From SOIV01 sp964435925 (lineage in GTDB: Bacteria > Acidobacteriota > Aminicenantia > Aminicenantales > Aminicenantaceae), in contig CAYTBG010000056.1 of the NCBI GenBank assembly GCA_964435925.1, positions 1 through 18,429 on the forward strand: DNA of 18,429 nucleotides. The letters are read 5' to 3'. Position 1 is the first letter of the stretch. Every line of letters begins with the position of its first letter. Both the position numbers and the translations under genes were made by a program. This document shows positions 14,807 through 18,429 of the stretch, one piece after another. Under the pieces are notes generated by a model, which had not been told where the DNA came from, searched no databases, and saw only the letters and a program-made list of their open reading frames with translations.

Positions 14807-14985
14807 GCGGGTTTGATAAATCAAACGCCAACACAAGAAAAACCAAACGCATACATAAGAAAAATTAAAACCATTCAGTTTATTTATATAATCGAAAAGG
14901 TGGGCTTGATGAATCAAGCCCCTACAGAAGAATCAAATTCATGAAGGGATGATTAAGCGGCGGGTTTGATAAATCAAACCCCTAC
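14807..14985 (-). repeat. Cluster of three REP-like hairpins (GTAG class)
   Basis: There are three short palindromes. The first has GTTTGAT/ATCAAAC arms (14811-14826), the second GGGCTTGAT/ATCAAGCCC (14904-14923) and the third GGGTTTGAT/ATCAAACCC (14962-14981). The second differs from the third by a paired change (C-G for T-A). On the minus strand the second and third are preceded by GTAG (14927-14924 and 14985-14982), the tetranucleotide that marks classic REP sequences handled by RAYT transposases; the first has a degenerate GTTG. Between the first and second, CAAACGC units recur at 22 bp. The third hairpin lies 35 bp past the response regulator stop and could also help end that transcript. 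No RAYT gene is in the window. Confidence 0.7.
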
Positions 14986-15019
14986 ATAAAGATAGGAAGG
15001 CTAGAGGATGGAAAATATT

Positions 15020-15703
15020 TTATTTTTGAAACTTGTAGCCAGACCAGGGAACTGTAATTAGATGAACAGGTTTGGCCGGATTACTCTCGATTTTCTGTCT
15101 CAGGTGATGGATAAAAGTATCGATTGTCCTTGTGGTCGGAAATTTGTCATACCCCCATACTTCATTAAGAATAGTCTCCCGGCTAACAACTTCTCCCTCA
15201 CAAGAAGTAAGAAGCTTAAGAAGGCCAAATTCTTTAGCAGTAAAGTAAAGCTCTTTCTTTCCTTTAGATGCAATTTGCTTTTTAAAATTTATGTAAACAT
15301 CACCAAAAGAGTATTCTTCAACTTCTGCTGCTTCGGGCTTTGTGCGACGGAGCACAGCATTTATCCTGGCCAGAAGCTCTTTTGTCCCGAGGGGTTTAAT
15401 GAGATAATCGTCCGCTCCAAGCTCCAGGCCTAAGACCTTATCAATCTCCTCCTTTTTCTCCCCTGTAAGCATGATAATGGGCATCATTATTCCCTTTGTT
15501 CGAAGCCTCTTGCATATTTCCAACCCACTTAAAGAAGGAAGTGTGAAATCGAGAAGAATCAGGTCAATTTTTTCCTGGCAGGCTAACCGGAATCCTTTTT
15601 CTCCGTCGCTGGAAGAGATGACCTTAAAGTTTTCTGTTTCCAGGAAAGATTTAAAGGTTTCAAGCAAAGCTTTATCATCTTCGATGATTAATATTTTTTT
15701 CAT
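15020..15703 (-). CDS. OmpR/PhoB-family response regulator
   Basis: 227 residues. The receiver domain at 1-120 has the acidic pair Glu8-Asp9 with Asp10, phospho-acceptor Asp52 (LLDFTLP), Thr80 and Lys103 (LIKPLG). The C-terminal winged helix at about 130-227 contains FTAKEFGLLKLL and TIDTFIHHLRQKIE, typical of trans_reg_C domains. It is expected to be phosphorylated by the histidine kinase encoded just upstream and to bind direct repeats as a dimer or higher array. Its ATG overlaps the kinase stop (ATGA, 15700-15703). It lies next to operator array 2, whose 11-bp head-to-tail repeats are the type that PhoB/PhoP-like regulators bind. That makes it the nearest candidate regulator of both operons, though this remains an inference. 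Confidence 0.93.
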   Translation of the reverse strand: MKKILIIEDDKALLETFKSFLETENFKVISSSDGEKGFRLACQEKIDLILLDFTLPSLSGLEICKRLRTKGIMMPIIMLTGEKKEEIDKVLGLELGADDYLIKPLGTKELLARINAVLRRTKPEAAEVEEYSFGDVYINFKKQIASKGKKELYFTAKEFGLLKLLTSCEGEVVSRETILNEVWGYDKFPTTRTIDTFIHHLRQKIESNPAKPVHLITVPWSGYKFQK

Positions 15704-18084
15704 GGCTTTGGGAAAATCAGGCTAAAAGTGCTGCCCCTGTTCGGTTGACTCTCAACTTTGATTTCTCCTTTATGAGCTTCCATAATGTGCCTGACAATTT
15801 TTAGCCCCAGTCCTACACCTTGTGGATTATGTCGGCTCGCTTCAGCATGCCGATAAAATCCCTCAAAAATTTTTTCTCTCTCTTTGGATGGAATTCCAAG
15901 TCCCTTATCTTTAACCTGAATTTCTACCTGTTTTTCCTTTTCGACGACTTGAATCATTATATCCTTTTTATCTGACGAATATTTAATAGCATTATCTATG
16001 AGATTGGTCAACGCCTGTTTTACAGCATCCTTATCTATCTCTAAAAGGAGAGGATTTTCAGGCAAATTTGTCTGGAGAACAAATCCATCTGATTCCAATC
16101 TGAACTGGAAAAGTTTCGCTACTTCTATGACAACTGACTGTATCTCCTCATTCTGAAAACTGTAGGTTTTAGTCTGCTGTTCAATTTTTCCAAAATCGAG
16201 GATGTTATGAAGGAACCGGGAAAGACGGCCGCTTTCATCGGCCACAAGGCTTATGAGCTCATCCTGTTTTGCTTTGCCTTTTATCTTTCCTGCCTGGAGC
16301 ACTTCGGCCAGCCCTCTAATAGAACTCATCGGTGTCCGAAGTTCGTGGGAGACAGAGGAGACAAATTCCGTTTTAAGGCGGTTTAGCTCATCCAATTTTT
16401 CTCTCTCCGCCCTTTCTTCAAAGACTTCTTCCTGAAGCCTAATCCTCTCCAGGTTTAAAGCCAGCTCTTGGGCCATGGTGAGCAAAAGCTCAAGGTCATC
16501 CCCTGTGTACCGTTCTCCAGATTTTTTCTTTCCCAGTGATAAATAACCGGCCAGGCCAGCCGTCCTAAAATAAAGAGGGATAATTAGATCCAAATTCTTT
16601 TCTTCAAGGAGGGACTCTTTCGAGAAATCAATATCTTCTTCCGTGCGGACTGCCTTTTTTTTGGCTAATATTTTTTCTGAATCGAGACTGAGAGAAGACA
16701 AAGAAGCAACGTTCTCTTTTCCATTCTTGGCAATCAATAGCTTCTTTTTTCCGGAAACTAACAAATAGATAAAAACTCCGATATGATCCATCGGCAAAGC
16801 TTTCTTTATCTTTAAAAGGAAAAAATCAGTTAGATGGTCACTGCTTGCCATCCTGTGAGCCCTTTCGTTGAAACTGAGAATGCTCTTCCGGTAATCATAA
16901 CTCATGCGGAAAAATGCTTTATCAACAAATGCCTGAATTTTTTTCCGGGCGGGATTAAAGGCCACAGCAGCTGCAAGAGCTCCGATTAAAGAAACGGTCG
17001 TTTCTCGGGCAGAAAAGAATTTAGAAAAAATATTGCCCAGCAGATAAACAGAAAAGAGATATATGCTGACGGTGAACACAGTGAGTATGGAATAGACTAT
17101 GCTTCGATTGATAACAAGTTCTATGTTCATCAATTTAAACTTAACAATGGAAAAAGCGAGGGCTAGAGGGACGAAGATAAAAAATGCGTTGGAAAATTCC
17201 TGTGACAGAAAGGGATCAATTCCTAGGGCCAGGGGAAGCTGGTATAATAGGATAAACGGCACCAGGCCAATAAAAAGGCCATAAAAAATCCATTTTATTT
17301 GAGCCTTCTCCTCCTCAAGGGCGGCTTTCCTATAACTCCTAATCAGATATAACATTGCCGAAAGGACAAACAAGACAAGATATCCGCGAAAGACATAAAA
17401 AGCGGATTCATAGATCCTATGGGCCTCTATTGAAGAATTCAAGCCAGATTGGAGAAATGTAGTCTCCAGGACCCCTATAAAAATCAGAGCTGGAAAGTAA
17501 ATAATGAGCTTGCTTATCTTGAGCCTTATCTTCGAGAATAAAAGAGAAAAATGAAGGAGAAGAGCAGCAGCCAAAGGATAGCAAAAATAGTATAAAATCC
17601 CGGGGATGTACGAGAGCCAGTCTTTTCTTAGGCAGTAAAATCCCCCGCTTATGATGACAGCCGAGGCAAAAGAAAAAGAAGCCCAATAATAGATGCGCGC
17701 TCTTGTATCTTCTGCGCGGAGAAGAAAAACCACGATAGCGATAATGAAGCAGAAAATGCCTATAAGGAGATATACTAAAGGAAAAAAATTCTGAGAATAG
17801 TAGTAAACAAACTTGGCCTCTTTTTTCTCTATCTTGCCATCGATTTCGATAAGGAAAGTTGACTGTTCACCGATGGTTTTCTGGCTCAGGATGAATTCCA
17901 TGTCCATTTTTCGTTCAATTCTTATGTCATCTACCTGAATGAGCTTAGCATCTTCTTTCTGAATGAGGTCTTTTATTTCGGGAGGAAGACCACGGCGCTG
18001 GCGAAGCAAAGAAAATCCATAGATACTTATGAGGATGATGAAAAATCCGCCGGCGAGTGAAAGCAAAAAAGGGATTTTTTTCAT
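15700..18084 (-). CDS. Multi-pass membrane histidine kinase with GAF-like domain
   Basis: 794 residues. There is one N-terminal membrane segment (about 5-28), an extracytoplasmic stretch of 70 residues (about 30-97) and then eight or nine more hydrophobic segments (101-378), a ComP-like or 7TM-type sensor layout. A GAF-like domain spans about 400-545, followed by a coiled linker. The transmitter is complete: H-box SSVSHELRTPMSSIR with phospho-acceptor His580, then NLIDNAIKYS, DKGLGIP, FEGFYRH and GVGLGLKIVRHIMEAHKG. The stimulus is unknown. The start at 18084 has only a weak GCGGA upstream. The gene overlaps the response regulator by 4 bp, so the two form one operon, apparently driven from the promoter at 18113-18142 next to repeat copy C. 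Confidence 0.92.
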   Translation of the reverse strand: MKKIPFLLSLAGGFFIILISIYGFSLLRQRRGLPPEIKDLIQKEDAKLIQVDDIRIERKMDMEFILSQKTIGEQSTFLIEIDGKIEKKEAKFVYYYSQNFFPLVYLLIGIFCFIIAIVVFLLRAEDTRARIYYWASFSFASAVIISGGFYCLRKDWLSYIPGILYYFCYPLAAALLLHFSLLFSKIRLKISKLIIYFPALIFIGVLETTFLQSGLNSSIEAHRIYESAFYVFRGYLVLFVLSAMLYLIRSYRKAALEEEKAQIKWIFYGLFIGLVPFILLYQLPLALGIDPFLSQEFSNAFFIFVPLALAFSIVKFKLMNIELVINRSIVYSILTVFTVSIYLFSVYLLGNIFSKFFSARETTVSLIGALAAAVAFNPARKKIQAFVDKAFFRMSYDYRKSILSFNERAHRMASSDHLTDFFLLKIKKALPMDHIGVFIYLLVSGKKKLLIAKNGKENVASLSSLSLDSEKILAKKKAVRTEEDIDFSKESLLEEKNLDLIIPLYFRTAGLAGYLSLGKKKSGERYTGDDLELLLTMAQELALNLERIRLQEEVFEERAEREKLDELNRLKTEFVSSVSHELRTPMSSIRGLAEVLQAGKIKGKAKQDELISLVADESGRLSRFLHNILDFGKIEQQTKTYSFQNEEIQSVVIEVAKLFQFRLESDGFVLQTNLPENPLLLEIDKDAVKQALTNLIDNAIKYSSDKKDIMIQVVEKEKQVEIQVKDKGLGIPSKEREKIFEGFYRHAEASRHNPQGVGLGLKIVRHIMEAHKGEIKVESQPNRGSTFSLIFPKP

Positions 18085-18112
18085 ATTCCGCTTTTCCCAG
18101 ATGCCGGGACAA

Positions 18113-18142
18113 AATGTAGCACCTTGTTGAGGACAATGTCAA
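18113..18142 (-). promoter_or_regulatory. Candidate promoter of the histidine kinase-response regulator operon
   Basis: Minus strand: TTGACA (18142-18137) and TACATT (18118-18113), 18 bp apart, about 20 bases of leader to the kinase start. Only one TTGACA is present, not the four-unit array, so there is no sign here of autoregulation through that array. Confidence 0.45.
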
Positions 18143-18160
18143 ACAGAGTTTGCTGGATGT

Positions 18161-18429
18161 AAACATCTCCATTTCCGTTATTAGAAAAGGTTTTGGGAAA
18201 TAGCTTGGCTCCCTTCAGATTTTTAACGCCATTCTCCATTCGCTCTTCTCGGCGGCTGCGTAACTCGCGCTGCTCAAACATACTCGCCGCCCGACTCTGT
18301 CGGGTTCCCTTGCATGGCGAAGGCTGTATGGTGAAAAAACCGTGAGAAAGGCTGAGCGGGCAAGGTTTCTCTCCGAAGGAGAGGAGAGCGAAGCCTTGAG
18401 AATAAATGGGGCCAGGCCCCATTTTCTGC
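18161..18429 (-). repeat. Dispersed structured repeat, copy C (reaches window edge)
   Basis: Minus-strand copy aligned gap-free with copies A and B over 196 bp (18356 down to 18161) and continuing upstream through the CTCTCC-TTC-GGAGAG hairpin (18371-18385) to GGGGCCTGGCCCC near 18410-18422. Its central hairpin is CCCGAC-AGA-GTCGGG, and the next helix is CGGC with GCCG, fully paired, where copy B has a mismatch and copy A uses T-A. Its 3' end is 76 bp upstream of the histidine kinase start. Confidence 0.85.

Noticed and set aside
14807..14985. Possible CRISPR array from the repeated GGGTTTGAT words
   Set aside because: Only three units, unequal spacing, each unit itself a perfect short palindrome, and no cas genes; REP-type hairpins explain them better.

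Overview
The window comes from a bacterial chromosome of moderate GC content (low-to-mid forties percent by eye). It is probably an uncultivated Gram-negative lineage: there is a remnant of an outer-membrane beta-barrel gene with a C-terminal Phe, an exported glycosidase, a COQ7-like diiron protein and several families of dispersed structured repeats. I cannot name the phylum from the sequence alone. No rRNA, tRNA, CRISPR array or intact transposase was seen.

Layout. (1) 1-4030: a 196-bp piece of a dispersed repeat (copy A), then a minus-strand pair, galK (galactokinase) and an exported six-hairpin glycosidase, overlapping by 4 bp. (2) 4010-4512: the galK/pepD divergent intergenic region, built almost entirely from two head-to-head copies of the same repeat (a degenerate copy D and a full copy B). 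(3) 4513-5970: pepD on the plus strand. (4) 5975-9817, minus strand: a gene set read from about 9900 downward: SDR oxidoreductase, B12-binding-type radical SAM protein, a frameshifted outer-membrane barrel remnant, a polytopic membrane protein and a COQ7-like diiron protein. (5) 9998-14556, minus strand: a second gene set: lipid kinase (DAGK family), UbiA prenyltransferase, a ThiL/AIR-synthase-like protein, a second SDR and a small membrane protein. (6) 14581-15019: a gene-free stretch holding an operator array, a palindrome and three REP-like hairpins. (7) 15020-18084: an OmpR/PhoB-type response regulator and its large membrane histidine kinase, overlapping by 4 bp. (8) 18085-18429: a promoter candidate and repeat copy C, running off the window edge.

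The most notable result is that gene sets 4 and 5 each start behind the same regulatory block: four head-to-tail 11-bp repeats with cores TTAACA, TTAACA, TTAACA, TTGACA, the last forming a -35, followed by a conserved -10 region. This marks the two operons as one regulon of lipid or isoprenoid-quinone type enzymes. Such 11-bp head-to-tail arrays are typical of PhoB/PhoP-type response regulators and also of cobalamin-photoreceptor (CarH/LitR) operators. An OmpR/PhoB-type regulator is encoded immediately upstream of the second array and is the simplest candidate.

The second result is historical. The UbiA gene is flanked by two degraded copies of the same DAGK-3'/ThiL-like-5' junction, so UbiA appears to have been inserted, by duplication, between two genes that were once translationally coupled. 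The third is a roughly 290-bp repeat in three clear copies whose hairpins are preserved by compensatory base changes.
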